Below are positions 11,856 through 23,071 of a stretch of DNA of 64,000 nt, piece after piece. Position 1 is the stretch's first letter. Each line of letters begins with the position of its first letter. The DNA lies in NCBI GenBank assembly GCA_950295325.1, contig OX485804.1:28458001-28522000 (forward strand). The letters are read 5' to 3'. Under the pieces are notes generated by a model. It ran no database searches, was not told where the DNA came from, and saw only the letters and a list, made by a program, of their open reading frames with translations. The stretch comes from Polytrichum commune (lineage: Eukaryota; Streptophyta; Polytrichopsida; Polytrichales; Polytrichaceae). Made by a program: the position numbers and the translations under genes.

Positions 11856-13416
11856 TAGCCATAGAGCCAATTGCATGGATGTTGTGATACTGATCTTCAT
11901 GCATATATTTGTGGCTCGTAGGTTCGAAGGCATTTTGAGTGGCATACACCACCTAAGAAATACGACGCGTTTTACATGGTCATGTATGAGCTTTGGCTTC
12001 GTCGGTTCACAATTAGATATTGATCCATGATGTATTCTATGAAAAGGAAAAAGACAATGAAAAAAGAAAAAAGAAAAGCTTTGGCCCAATGTGAAATAAG
12101 ATAAGGCATGTTTGCCTAACCATGGTCTTGGGCTAAGCTAGGAGGCATGGATAGGTATAATGCTAACATTAGTAGGTTGGCTTGTGGGAATAGAGTAATA
12201 TCATAGGTTGTTGGCGCTAAGGATGTGGCTTGGTTGTTAGAGTGTTGAAAGGGTTGAGGCCCTATCTAGACACTTGAAAGTGATTTTGATGCGGAAAAAG
12301 GCTAAAGATGGTCACTAAGGAGGTACGAGTTTTCATTCAAAACTCAAACTATTGAGAGCTTGACCAATCTTCAAGTTTGAAAGAGTTTGAGAAAGTGTGA
12401 TTGGGCATGTTCGAAGTGAGAGATTGAGGAGGAGGAATGATACAAAACGAAGAAGCATTCATGACAAGTCAATGGAGGATTGATGACAAGCCAAAGAATG
12501 CTTGAAAGTCCTCTGGTTGGGGTCCACCAAATGAAAGCTTGAACTCTCAACATTTTCTTGAGCTACCTCCACAAGGTAGCTTAGGATTTCGACCGAGAGC
12601 TTGTCATAGTCAATCTAAGTAGGATTCGTCAAGGCGCCATCTATGCGTTGTAAGTTTGATAAAAACTTCAAGCTCTCAAATTGAGAGCTCAACATGTGTA
12701 GAGTGGATTTGCGTGAACAAACATCCTAATGAGAAGATTCCTTTCTTCAAGCTCTCAACTTGAGCACTACACTGTTCATGGTATCTAGTGTGACCTATAT
12801 TGTTGGCAAACCGTCTAAACTAGATGCATAGAAACGTAGTACTATCATGTCCACTAGTTGTCAATATGTCACCATTTATAAACATAAAAAAAAATTTGAA
12901 GTGCATAAACTATTTATGGGGTGATGGTTTGCGTAGCATGTTGGAGTGCTTGAGATGATAGTTTTGCAGTTTACTATGCAAGAGGAACATATTATTGAAC
13001 ATATTGATGCCAAGGTCACGAGGTTACACTAATGGTCAAGTTATTGGCCATTATTGTAACCTAGCACGGGCCTTATAACATGGTAAGTGACACTACTTAC
13101 CATAAATTGAGTAGTAACATAGAGTAAGTAAGATATACAACCCTTATTTGGTTACTCTTCTTATTGGGAAGGAGTATACTTGAGTGGTCAATGGTTTGCT
13201 GTGGCTCCAAGAACAAAATACCAAAAGGATACGTCTTTAGAAAAGATTGGACTGTGTGCTCAAAATATGATAACCATTCATAGACTCGATAGTCAAGATA
13301 ATCCGAGAGGGACCTACATGACCATTTAATGCACACACTTAATTCACATTCGCAATGAAAATACTTATATTATCATATGGGCTGCATAAATGACGAGGAA
13401 AGGAACCTATGGTCAA
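11856..13416. other. Gene-free DNA with possible old repeat fragments
   Basis: No gene is supportable. The stretch 12250-12760 shares motifs such as CTCAAACTATTGAGAGCTTG and TCAAGCTCTCAA with 62440-62880, which suggests another diverged dispersed repeat family. Ends could not be placed. Confidence 0.35.
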
Positions 13417-14130
13417 GGAGAACCGGCACTTAGTTACAGATGAACCGGACGAGTTTGAGAAATAACCGGTCGAAGTTCAAGAATGCAAGAAAATTACCGA
13501 TCGTTTTAGAGGAAGTTATAGAATATACCCCAAATGGCCTTATCAACTAAAATGAGCCAATTGGGCCATTATGAGACAATCCTTTTGTCACGATTGATGA
13601 GATCTTCCATATTACAATTGATTATTTGCATGGTTCTATAAACATGTGTGGGTGTATTGGAATGGTTGAGTTGTATTCTAAGAACCCTCAACAGGTATTC
13701 TCTCGTACCAACTAACAATCATAACATTCCCATCACGTTCCCTACATTATATGAGTGGACCAATTGGCTCATTTCAGTTGATAAGGCCATCAATTTAGCA
13801 AAGGAAACCTGAAGGATGTGAACGTGTAACCGGTTGGACTTGCAAACACATGGATCTCAACCGATTATAATGATCTACCTTAAGAGGAATGATGTATTGT
13901 ATCAGTGATCGGGGAGATTTTTAAGCATTCATAATCGGTTGAGATCCTTAGTGTTTACAAGTCCAACCGGTTACATGTTGACATCCTCTGGTTTTCCTTT
14001 ATTAAATTGGGGTATATTCTTCTATAAATTCCTTTAAAATGATCGGTAATTTTCCTGCAGTCTTGATGAACTTCAACCGGTTATTTCTCAAACTCAACCG
14101 ATTCATCTGTAACTAACTGCTGGTTCTCCC
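13417..14130. mobile_element. About 714-bp palindromic element with AACCGGTT motifs
   Basis: The left end GGAGAACCGGCACTTAGTTA is inverted against TAACTAACTGCTGGTTCTCC at the right. Further inward the arms continue to pair (GAGTTTGAGAAATAACCGG with AACCGGTTATTTCTCAAACT), and an inner hairpin joins TGTAACCGGTTGGACTTG near 13827 to CAAGTCCAACCGGTTACA near 13957. Related single-arm copies occur at 38795-38985 and about 59890-59970. No coding capacity. A smaller MITE is nested inside. Confidence 0.75.
13534..13790. mobile_element. 257-bp MITE nested in the palindromic element
   Basis: The left terminus ATGGCCTTATCAACTAAAAT and the right terminus ATTTCAGTTGATAAGGCCAT form a nearly perfect inverted repeat of about 31 bp. 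The element interrupts the left arm of the element at 13417-14130, so it inserted later. No coding frame. Confidence 0.75.
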
Positions 14131-14180
14131 CGATCACGCCAAGAATGTTGGCAGGCAATTGACTCATCCGCTGAAATTTA

Positions 14181-14816
14181 CCGTAGCACCATAGCTGGTT
14201 CGTGCATCTCGAAACGAATATTTATTTACTTGTTGAAAAATGATGTTCACCAACTAAAAATATAAATTATGACATTTCGTCAATCTTGTGATTTAAAAAT
14301 ATTTAATTCGTTTTATTGGTAAGGTCTAGCAGTGTTGGAAGTAGGTTGTTGTTGTTTTAAAAAAAAAATCATTTGTGGCGGCTTCTTGGCCTTAAACCTA
14401 AGTATCCACCTTAACCTTACTTAGTGTGGTTCTTGTTTGTCTTTGCACAGTGTATGTGTTAGGTCTTTTGTATGTATTTGCACTTTGACATGTGTGAGAA
14501 GAGTGTTAGAAAGCATGGCACCAAAACAATGACAAGTCGATTTTCCTTTTATCCCTAGTAGCAAGGAGGAGAGGGAGATGGATATAGAAAGAGAGTTCGC
14601 CGCTTTGAGTGAACAGGGTGCCGAGCCATTAACGCGTTAGCATGCAGCCTCTATAGCACGTTGATGTGGTTGGAGCTTTGAAGAGTCCAACATTTCCATT
14701 AATTAGGTTTTTTTCCCTAATATATTTTTCCACTTATTCGTTTGATTGTGTTCATAGTTTTTTTTGGGGTTTTTTTTTGGAAATTATTATTGCACGAACC
14801 AGCTATGGTGCTACGG
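14181..14816. mobile_element. 636-bp MITE with perfect TIRs and TA flanks
   Basis: CCGTAGCACCATAGCTGGTT at the left is repeated perfectly in inverted orientation at the right (AACCAGCTATGGTGCTACGG), about 26 bp in total with CGTGCA. TA dinucleotides flank both ends, as for Tc1/mariner (Stowaway-like) elements. The interior is gene-free. Confidence 0.8.
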
Positions 14817-15114
14817 TACCCAATCCATGTAAGTATGTAAGTAGCGTAATTGTGGTGAAACTGAATGACTGCATCATTTGGCAAGAGATTGATCTATAAG
14901 TGAGAGCCGATGGATTGATTCCCGAAGGACCCTCATCCATTGAAAGGAACACATTCTCACTTCACACTATGCTCGAGGGTCCGTGACTACATAAAACGGC
15001 TTTCCCAACACCCATGGTACGACCTTTGGATAGGAGTCAAGGGTCCTCACCATTATAAGGTCACGGCTCTCGGCTCATGTGTGAAGTGGCCCTAAGTTAG
15101 GGTTGGTTCACATG

Positions 15115-15474
15115 GGGTCTCGAGTCCTAAGTCCCACTCATGTCAACAAGTCCCAACATGGAGCCAAAGTCCCAAACTTTTGGGCCTCGAGAGCTCATCA
15201 AAGTATGGTTTTTATGGAACCTTGATTTTTTTATGCAACAAAGAATTCGCGGGACTTATGTTGCGAGTTGGATCTAGAGTTTCGCTTGACCCAATTATGA
15301 ACACAAGTCCCGAGCCTCACCTCCAAAAAGTGTTGCATGGAGGCATCCATGTCATAATTGGGGCTTGGGACCCGTGTAAAGTGATGTGTTCCAACGTTCA
15401 TGATCTCAATGGCGGAGATTGCACTGATTGACCTGATGTGAATTGGGACTTAGGACTTGGGACCTGTGTGAACC
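15115..15474. mobile_element. 360-bp MITE (GGTTCACA ends)
   Basis: The left end GGTTCACATGGGGTCTCGAG and the right end GACTTGGGACCTGTGTGAACC are imperfect inverted repeats. Both ends also carry GTCCTAAGTCCCA or its complement. Only short chance frames inside. Confidence 0.65.
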
Positions 15475-15589
15475 GGTGTTGACAATCCTCTGTTTCTTCC
15501 CTCTTGTTTGTTCCCACACGATTTTGCCACAATTTCACAAAACATAATTATCTTACAAAATGGATATGCAATTCTACAAGCATAAGATT

Positions 15590-15971
15590 TGTGGGTGTCA
15601 TTCGGGTTGTTAATCTGTCATGTTCTTCAACTTCTACCAATTAGATTTACACTATTGAACTTGTGTTGCATTAGCAAATCTACGCATCTCAAAAAATTGG
15701 GTGTAAAATCATATATCCTCTTATCTAGCTATGCTTTTGAAAGTGCATGTTTGATGATTCCTTAATTGAATACATAGGTCCTACCAATTGCGTCCATTGT
15801 TGAGTGTGGACTTGTCAAGAAAACAAATTGATGATGAAGCCCCATCTCTTTATGGTGTTTTAATGATAATCAAGTGTCTTTATGGTGTTTGTTATTTTGA
15901 TCCTCGCCTAATCATACACCAATTGACACATGGATGTCCAATTAAGAAAAATAACTGGATTACACCCACAT
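15590..15971. mobile_element. MITE of the TGTGGGTGT family, copy 1
   Basis: Starts TGTGGGTGTCATTCGGGTTG and ends CTGGATTACACCCACA, an inverted pair. The internal block TTCTACCAATTAGATTTACAC is shared with copy 2 and with 60590-60620. Confidence 0.6.
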
Positions 15972-16123
15972 ACCTTATCTTAATGCATGGATGCAGTATT
16001 TGCTTACTTACATCTATGAAGGTCTAGGATAATTTCTTAAATTTTGTAAAACCAAAACGCATAGAGGGACTATGGTTCTAGTAGTGAAAAGTGAGAGTAA
16101 ACTAACACCACTTACTTAAGGTA

Positions 16124-16395
16124 TGTGGGTGTTATTCATTTCATTTTTCATGTTCTCCAACTTCCACTGATTATATTTACACAACAAAACTTGACTTGCA
16201 TTAACAAATCTATGAGTAAATTCGGACCTTCCCGTATCATGAATTATGGTTTGTTGGAGTGTGGAGTAGTCAATAAATTCAAAAACTTAGTCCAATCTCT
16301 TTCAGACATGTGTCTTTATCATGTTTGTTGTTTGATCCTCAGCTAGCCTCACACGCACATAAAGATGAAGAAAAGTAACCGAATAACACCCACAT
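16124..16395. mobile_element. MITE of the TGTGGGTGT family, copy 2
   Basis: Starts TGTGGGTGTTATTCATTTCA and ends GTAACCGAATAACACCCACA, inverted ends of about 17 bp. Internal similarity to the copy at 15590-15971. Confidence 0.65.
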
Positions 16396-16901
16396 CCTCT
16401 ACCTTTCAACTCTCTGATGAGAGATACCCAGTGCACACAGTTTCGCACGATTTCTGCAATTGTGTAATTCACAGTCTCAGAAATGGATATGGAATTCACG
16501 TGCACACTAGATGCGGATACAATCTCCGATGAGGGTGCCTGTGGGATGAATCCGCAAAGACGGGAGTGAAAGTGGCACTCTTGGACTGGCAGCCGCCGGA
16601 TCGGTAGGAAGAGCGAAGACTGGTGGGTAGCTGGCCGGATCTAACTTAAACGTTAACATAATTTTCTACCTTGTCGAAGCACTCAGGCTGTGCCAGGTCA
16701 TTGTTCATCAATTACTTTGTGGAATACTTATATTCCAGATAGCCGCAGGCTCACGCGGCTTGGATCCATCCATCCGTCCTTCGGTCTCCTCCGAGTTTGC
16801 AGGAGGCTTGATTCCAAGGCTGCAAGGCGAGCTAAAGTTGGGTTGTCGTCGGCTGCTGCGGAGGGAGGTCGATCGAGTTTGCAGTGGTGCGTTCGCGTTA
16901 G

Positions 16902-16926
16902 AGAGAGAGCGAGAGAGAGAGAGAGA
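16902..16926. repeat. (GA)n microsatellite
   Basis: A run of GAGAGAGAGCGAGAGAGAGA upstream of EXO70. Purine-rich tracts like this are common near plant transcription starts; the role here is inference. Confidence 0.7.
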
Positions 16927-17009
16927 CGCACGTAGAGCTGCTGGATCCTATCTCATTTTTGATCGAGAGCTATGTAGCTAGGTTGAACACGAAGATCGAC
17001 TATGAGGCT

Positions 17010-17640
17010 GCCGGTGGATCGGTTCCGAACTTTCAAGCTTCGACTGGACCGGTCGTAGTGGGGGAGATTTGGGGAAAACCAGGGGTTTGCAGATTTGAGG
17101 AGTGCAGCAGTATGTGAGCGATAAGGTCGAGTTCGAGGAGGCCGATGGGTTTGGAGCTTTCATTGCAAGCTTCTGCTGGAAACATTCAAGAGAGAGGTTA
17201 TAGGACATCCATGGTTGGAGATTTAGGAAGAGTAGCTAGCATGCGAAGGATAAGATCCGATATGACTCGGCCGATGGGTTCCTAACTTTTGATGACAAGC
17301 TTGCTTCGGCTGGTAACTTTGAGAGAGGTTTGGGGAAACCCACACCACGGTTGCAGATTCGGGGAGTGTACTTGCATTGGAGAAAATGATACCGACTTTG
17401 AAGAGGCCCATGGGTTCCCAACGTTCAAGCTCCGACTGAGTGCGTTGAGAAAACTTCGGGCAGAAGCACGCAACGGTTGCCGATTAGGAGATTTGGGGAG
17501 TGTAGCATGTGAAGGATAAGATTGATGGGTTCCGAACTTTCAAGCATTAACTGATCACATTGAGAGAAGTTTGAGGAAAGCCGCACAACTGTACAGATGC
17601 TGGGATTCGGGGGGTGCAGAATGTGAGGGATCCGCGTAGG
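17010..17640 (+). repeat. Five diverged tandem units (about 115-138 bp) in the EXO70 leader
   Basis: Units begin near 17022, 17145, 17272, 17408 and 17523. Each starts with GATGGGTTCCGAACTTTCAAG or a variant, then GAGAGAGGTTTGGGGAAA, CGGTTGCAGATTCGGGGAGT and ATGTGAAGGATAAG. The array stops about 60 bases before the first ATG of the EXO70 frame. It holds no conserved coding frame, so it is presumably promoter or 5' leader. Confidence 0.75.
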
Positions 17641-17699
17641 TGAGGTCGTGTCATATTTTGTTTCCATCTGGAGGAAGCAGATTGATTTATCATCGCAGG

Positions 17700-20600
17700 A
17701 TGGAGACGGTGGGTTACCATTACAGTTCCCACAATCGTGGTCCTGCCGGTAAGTATAATAGTATGGCAGAGGTGGAGATGGAGAAGCTGAGTGTCTCCAC
17801 GCAGCAACTCATCGCCGCGAGGCAGGCACTCTGCGATGCTCTCCGCAAGACGAAGGAGCTGGGCGTGGCACTGGACAGGTCAGACAGCAAGCTTCGAAGC
17901 ATAGGTGGTCGGCTTCCACTTTTGGAGAGGGCTATGGCACCGTTGCTGGTGCAGACATCCACTGCACGGTGCCTGGCCACCCAGATCGAGGAGGCAGTTA
18001 ATCCTGCCAAGCTTGTGCTCAAGAAGTTCGAGGAGCTGCGTGCATTGGAGGTGATTTCAAAAATAGAGAGTTATAGATAGACGGCGAGAATTGTCAGAAA
18101 GTCTCTCCACCTAACCCTAGAAAGGAAGTCACAAGCTGATGCATGATCTTCCACTCTACCCCGAGCCTCTTCTTGTATTTATATGTAGATTACACTTGTA
18201 GTCTCTCATGCAAGAACATTACCAATCACGTGGTTGTTCATATGCTCTAAAGCTTAGTAAGTCCTCATCCAGAATGTATAAGGTTGCTTGAGACGTTTTG
18301 CTGATTGAGCCTAACTTAGACTATCTCCAAGTTCCAATAGGTGACGGTGATGCGGGAGCCGAAGGAGAATCTGGAGGGGTATTTGGTTGCAGTGCAGAAG
18401 CTGAACGAGTGCGTGGGCTACATCAAGCAGAATTCCAAAGCTGCCATTCAGCTGTTGGAGGAAGCGGCTGACACCGTGATGCAACCGGAAAACATCGGCA
18501 CGGACAACGCGCGCGCAAGGCGGATCACGGATGCCCTTGCCGCCCTGAAGTCACATCGTGCAGGTGAGATCACAATACTTTACTGCCCATTCTATGTCAA
18601 TTCTATGTTAAGAGTAGGTGTCGTGGTCTCAGTGGAAGCAGATCACAAAATCCTGGCCGCCCTGCAATCGCATCGTGCACGTAAGACCACAGTATAAGCT
18701 GCCGATTTGATCTCAAGTATAGGTTTTAAAGGTATCAGTGGAAGCAAATTGTCGCAAAACCCTTGGCATCTTAAAATCGCATCGTGCAGGCGAGATCACA
18801 ACAATCTGCCGATTCTATCTCAAGTATACGTTTAGTGGTCTTGGTGGAAGCACAAAGCGGCTACAAAAACCTTTGCAGCCTGGAAATCTCATCATGCAGG
18901 TGAGATCACATTAATTTTCTGCCAATTCGATGTCCAGAACAGGTTTTGAGGTCTGTGTGGAAGCACAATGCCACAAAACCTTTGCAGCCTGGAAATCTCA
19001 TCATGCAGGTGAGATCACATTAATTTTCTGCCAATTCGATGTCCAGAACAGGTTTTGAGGTCTGTGTGGAAGCACAATGCCACAAAACCTTTGCCGCCTT
19101 GAAATCACATCGTGCAAGATTTTTCCACCTAGTATAATCTACATATAAATACAAGAATTGACAAGATTTTTCCCATTCTATGTCAAGAAGAGGGTCAGTT
19201 GTCTCAGTGGAAGCACAACGCCACAAAAAACAGGGAGAAATGTGGAGTGTGCTTAGATTGCGGTTTACATATGCTGTGCAGGTGATGCAAATGCGAATTT
19301 GGATGGGGGGGTGCTGGACATTGCATTGGAAAGACTGGCTAAGGAGTTCAAGAGGATTTTGGTGGAGCATACCCTACCTCTAACCCTACCAGAGCGTATG
19401 GAGGTCCCCGCGAAGGATGCATCGGTGAAGAGGAGCGATCCAGTGACACAACAGATTCTCCTACCGCCCGCTGTGTTAAAGCGTTTGCACACGATCATGT
19501 CCGCGATGGCGACCAACTTCGCTCTGGAGAAGTGCGTCGATGCGTACCGAGAGATTCGAAGCACTCGCGCATTCGTCAGTCTGCAGGTAGATATTGCAAT
19601 CACAACTATTTGGCTACTAAGAGATGAATGAGATTCAAGCAGGCATTTCGAATTGCAGTCGCACATGTGGTTGTAATTCGGTCCGAAATGGTTTTGGTGA
19701 GGTAAGTTGAGGTTGCGGAGGCATGCAGATGGCTTAGGGTTTAGGGTTTATGAGAAATTAACGTGCATCTTGAAGGGGTTGAGAGCTTGTGTCAGCCTTC
19801 AGGTAAATATTGCAATTATGGCTATTTGGTTACTGAGAGATCGATGAGTTCCAAGCTGACATTTCGGATACATGTGCGCATGTGATTGTAATTCGTGTTT
19901 ACGAGGAATTTGGTTGCATCTTGCAGGGGTTGAAACTGGACTACTTGAAGATCACCAACTCGGAAGCCCTCGACAAACTGGACTGGGAAAATCTGCAAAC
20001 CAGGATAGGGTTTTGGAGCGAACACATTGAGGTCGCGGTGAAGGTATTGTATGCTGGTGAGCGGCAGCTCTGCGAACAAGTGTTGGGTAGAGTGGGTGAT
20101 GGGAGATATGTCGATGAATGTCTGTACAAGGTGGCCAAGATCAGCATGCTTCAGTTCCTAAGTTTCGGAGAAGGGGTTGCTCGTGGTCACCGAGCCCCTG
20201 AAAAGCTTTTCAAACTACTCGACATGTTCGATGCGTTAGACAAGTGCATGGGCGTTGCGAGAAGTGTCTTTGTTGGAGAGCGTTGTCAGGAGCTCTACAC
20301 ACAACTTCGGGAGCTGCAGGATATGGTACAACATCAACTTTGTGCCTGCATGATTACGCTTTGCCAGATTCTGAAATTGTTCGTTCCTAAATTGAAGCTT
20401 TTACTCGAATTCAGAATATTCTTGAGTAAATTGAACCAAATTCGCCGAAAAATAAAATTCTGAATTGTTAAGGTAGGGTTAGGCTAGCTCCCGCAATGCT
20501 TCAAAACAAGTTACCTCCGAAATCTTCTCTCACAGTGAACATATGAATACAAATGTGACAGGTTCTGACACAAGCCTGTCAGACCTTTTGGGAATTAAAA

Positions 20601-21830
20601 CAATGGGTGTCGGATCAGCGCGAATGCACAATGGCACCGGACGGCAGAGTCACGAGCCTCAGCAGCTATGTGGTGAATTACCTGACATATTTAGTCAGCG
20701 ATTTCTACAGCCCCATCATAGACAAAGTGTTGAAAGCGGAACAGAATTGGCTAGGTCAGGGTCGGAGTGACGAAAGGGGACTGGCACAAGGAGTGCTCTT
20801 GTTCATGCAAGCTCTCGAACGGCAAGTCGAAGGACTGTCGAAAGAGTATTCTGACAACGGATTGCGACACATCTTCCTCATGAACAACATCTGGTACATG
20901 AGGTCGCGGGCCAAGGAATGCGAGCTTGGACAACTGTTGGGTGAGGCTTGGTTAAAGGACCAACGTCGCAAGGTACTATTATTACTCGTTAAGTTCCCCA
21001 TATACTGTTTCCGCTTGTGGTGCATGTCGGAGGTAGTGTTTGAATTTGAACGAGGAGCAACCTATTTCGGTTCGCCGAGGGCCAAACTCATCTTAGCACG
21101 TCCATGAATGCATACCAAAATGAGTTTGACCCTCAAGGAACCGATATAGAATGTTCTTCGTTCAAAACTCCACACTACCTCCAAGCAGCACAGAAAACTT
21201 ACCGAACATGGAAGGTGATGCAAGCAAAACAGCCAACTCCTGACCATATATTAGTGTTCATTGAGTTAGAAGATAAATCTTAAACTTGCAATTCGCCTCA
21301 CAGGTGGATATTGTGGCCATTGATATTCCTTGAGTGGACTGCAGGTTGAGCAATATACCTTAACATACCAGCACGAAGTCTGGGGTGGGGTTTTGAAAAC
21401 CCTAACGCGGGACGGACTCAACGTGCAAGGTAGGTCGGCCGTTCGAGACCTTGTCGTGAAGCGACTCCGAGAATTCAACGCTTCTTTCGAAAGTGCTTGT
21501 CAGCGGCACTTGAAATGGGTGATAGCGAAGGAGGATCTGAAGCAACCCACCCGGGTGGCCGTGCTGCAAGCTGTGGTGCCTTCATACCGGAGCTTCACCA
21601 ACACTTTCGCACAACTTTTCGACAACGGAAGCGGGCCAAAAAATTACCTCAAATACACCCCGGAGACCGTGGAGCAGATGATCGGTGACCTTCTGAACGG
21701 GCGGCTCGAGATGCCACGAAACGGATGTAATGCGCAAGGTGGATCCTCCGGAGGTGCCGCAATGCAAGGAAGGCAAGCCCATGTACCGTATGCGGCTAGC
21801 CAGCCTCCTTACCGAGATAGGGCATACTGA
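17700..21830 (+). CDS. EXO70: EXO70 exocyst subunit, six exons
   Basis: Subunit of the exocyst, the complex that tethers secretory vesicles to the plasma membrane. Exons from borders and phase: 17700-18050, 18341-18563, 19282-19586, 19927-20325, 20562-20972 and 21345-21830; the sum is 725 codons, so 724 residues. Start may be 17700 or 17763 (21 codons later). Family landmarks: an amino-terminal coiled-coil-like region, REPKENLEGYLVAVQKLNECV, AVKVLYAGERQLCEQVLG, SMLQFLSFGEGVARGHRAPEK, FKLLDMFDALDKCM, LSSYVVNYLTYLVSDFY, HIFLMNNIWYMRSRAKECEL, LLGEAWLKDQRRK, QHEVWGGVL, VVPSYRSFTNTFAQLF and NYLKYTPETVEQMI. Most angiosperm EXO70 genes outside the A group have few introns, so six exons is notable. 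Carboxyl-terminal 40 residues are low-complexity. Introns 2 and 3 are expanded by tandem repeats, and intron 5 holds a MITE. Confidence 0.92.
18545..19225 (+). repeat. Tandem array in EXO70 intron 2 copying the exon 2 splice donor
   Basis: Exon 2 ends CTGAAGTCACATCGTGCAG followed by GTGAGATCACA. Five further copies of this junction end at 18680, 18789, 18899, 19008 and 19117, a period of 109-117 bp, with a partial copy after that. The copies ending at 18899 and 19008 are nearly identical. Most keep a usable-looking donor (CAGGTGAGATCAC; one is CACGTAAGACC, one CAGGCGAG, and the last has lost it as GCAAGATT). Intermediate blocks read TTCTATGTCAAG and GTGGAAGCACAA. Confidence 0.85.
19566..19935 (+). 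repeat. Tandem duplication in EXO70 intron 3 spanning both splice borders
   Basis: The exon 3 border (GTCAGTCTGCAGGTAGATATTGC) recurs at about 19794 as GTCAGCCTTCAGGTAAATATTGC, and the exon 4 border (TTGCATCTTGCAGGGGTTGA) has a second version near 19766 (GTGCATCTTGAAGGGGTTGA, with AG changed to AA before GGGG). The intervening CTATTTGG...TACTNAGAGAT sequence is also doubled, giving a unit of about 225 bp. Confidence 0.75.
21020..21191. mobile_element. About 170-bp MITE in EXO70 intron 5
   Basis: Starts GTGCATGTCGGAGGTAGTGT and ends ACACTACCTCCAAGCAGCAC, inverted, with further inner pairing (CCTATTTCGGTTC with GAACCGATATAG). A second copy lies in an intron of the SDR gene at about 23442-23612. 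Confidence 0.7.
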
Positions 21831-23071
21831 CGACGATGATGATGATCGTTTCACATCCGACACCATCTCACCTCGCATTTGATTGCACCTTCATCAGCTT
21901 CGCATCTTGCCCGTATTGTGCATTTGGACTTCTAGAATGCCGAGGATAACATTCATGCTGAGGGTTGTGCACTAAGTGCACCACGGAATGGGCCCCTGCG
22001 CACTTCAGAATTGGCTGGAGGGACTCCTGCCTAAGATCTCTGAATCACTCCTCATCGCACAGATTTCTGAACCAGACTGCTATGAAATTTGTTTCTAACA
22101 AAAGCGATATGATGTGAATCCCTCGGATACATGTTAGGCAGCCGTAAGGCAGAATATGTGATCCATCTGAAAATTGAAGCCTGAAGATATAGCGGTGGTC
22201 TTTCTTAGTGAAGAATGTCCATTGACAGTCTTCTGTATGTATAATGATGGCCAGCCATTACGGAGATTGTTTGGAATACCAGAGCCGAGCAGGGCGTAAT
22301 CAGCTCGAACATTTAAGAGCCTTGGAGATCGGCCAAGACAAAAGTTGACCATAGGCTGAGCAGCCTTCTTTTATTGAATCGATCTGTGCAGATTTGACAT
22401 CATCTCGAATTTGTGTCAGTTACTAATTCTTTATGCCAACAGCTTGATGTGAAGATGTCTGACTACTTTCTTGGCATCGTGGATAGTGGTTTGATTCCTA
22501 AAGCGTATGCATCATTCCAACTGCAATCATATGCATCAATATTTGTTTCAGTGTCAGAAAAGAAGAAAGTAGCAAGCATCGCACTATATTATTTATTTCC
22601 CTCACGTATGGTATATCTACCAGACAAGTCTATAATCATCAACACATGTTGATATAAAGGTAATTCAGTGTCAAAACGCTTTCATTCTTCAATGAATGTT
22701 CACACCTCAGTTAGAAATCAGTACCAAGAGCTGGTGGCCAAGAAATAGCTTGAACAAAAAGAAGTAATTTCATGACGAGAAAATGGTATTCCTGCATAAG
22801 GTAGTCCGACTTGGCTGTCCTGTACCATTCCACAAGCACACGAAGCTGCCACATGTGGGTGTTTGGTGCCGCTATTAGCAGTACAACTACATGGACCTAA
22901 TCCAGAGAGCCTTTCGTATTCAGCTTTAGCACCACTGGACTTCCGATTTGGATTTCACAAGGTAATGGAACCTTGTAAGGGGAATGTTATCAAGGGTTCT
23001 GAAATCCATCGAACATCCTTCTCTTAGCAGGTTTAATTCTGTTAAAAGTGCTTGACATAGATGGAATTTCA
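21831..23071. other. Intergenic DNA between convergent EXO70 and SDR genes
   Basis: No gene recognised. It must contain the 3' ends of both convergent transcripts. A (GAT)n-like run sits just after the EXO70 stop (about 21831-21847). Confidence 0.5.

Noticed and set aside
16690-17519. Several 60-80-codon frames on both strands upstream of EXO70
   Set aside because: They follow the tandem leader repeats and the (GA)n tract and look like no known protein.
18545-19225. CRISPR-like array
   Set aside because: Units of 109-117 bp are contiguous and derived from the exon 2 border, without spacers; this is a plant intron.
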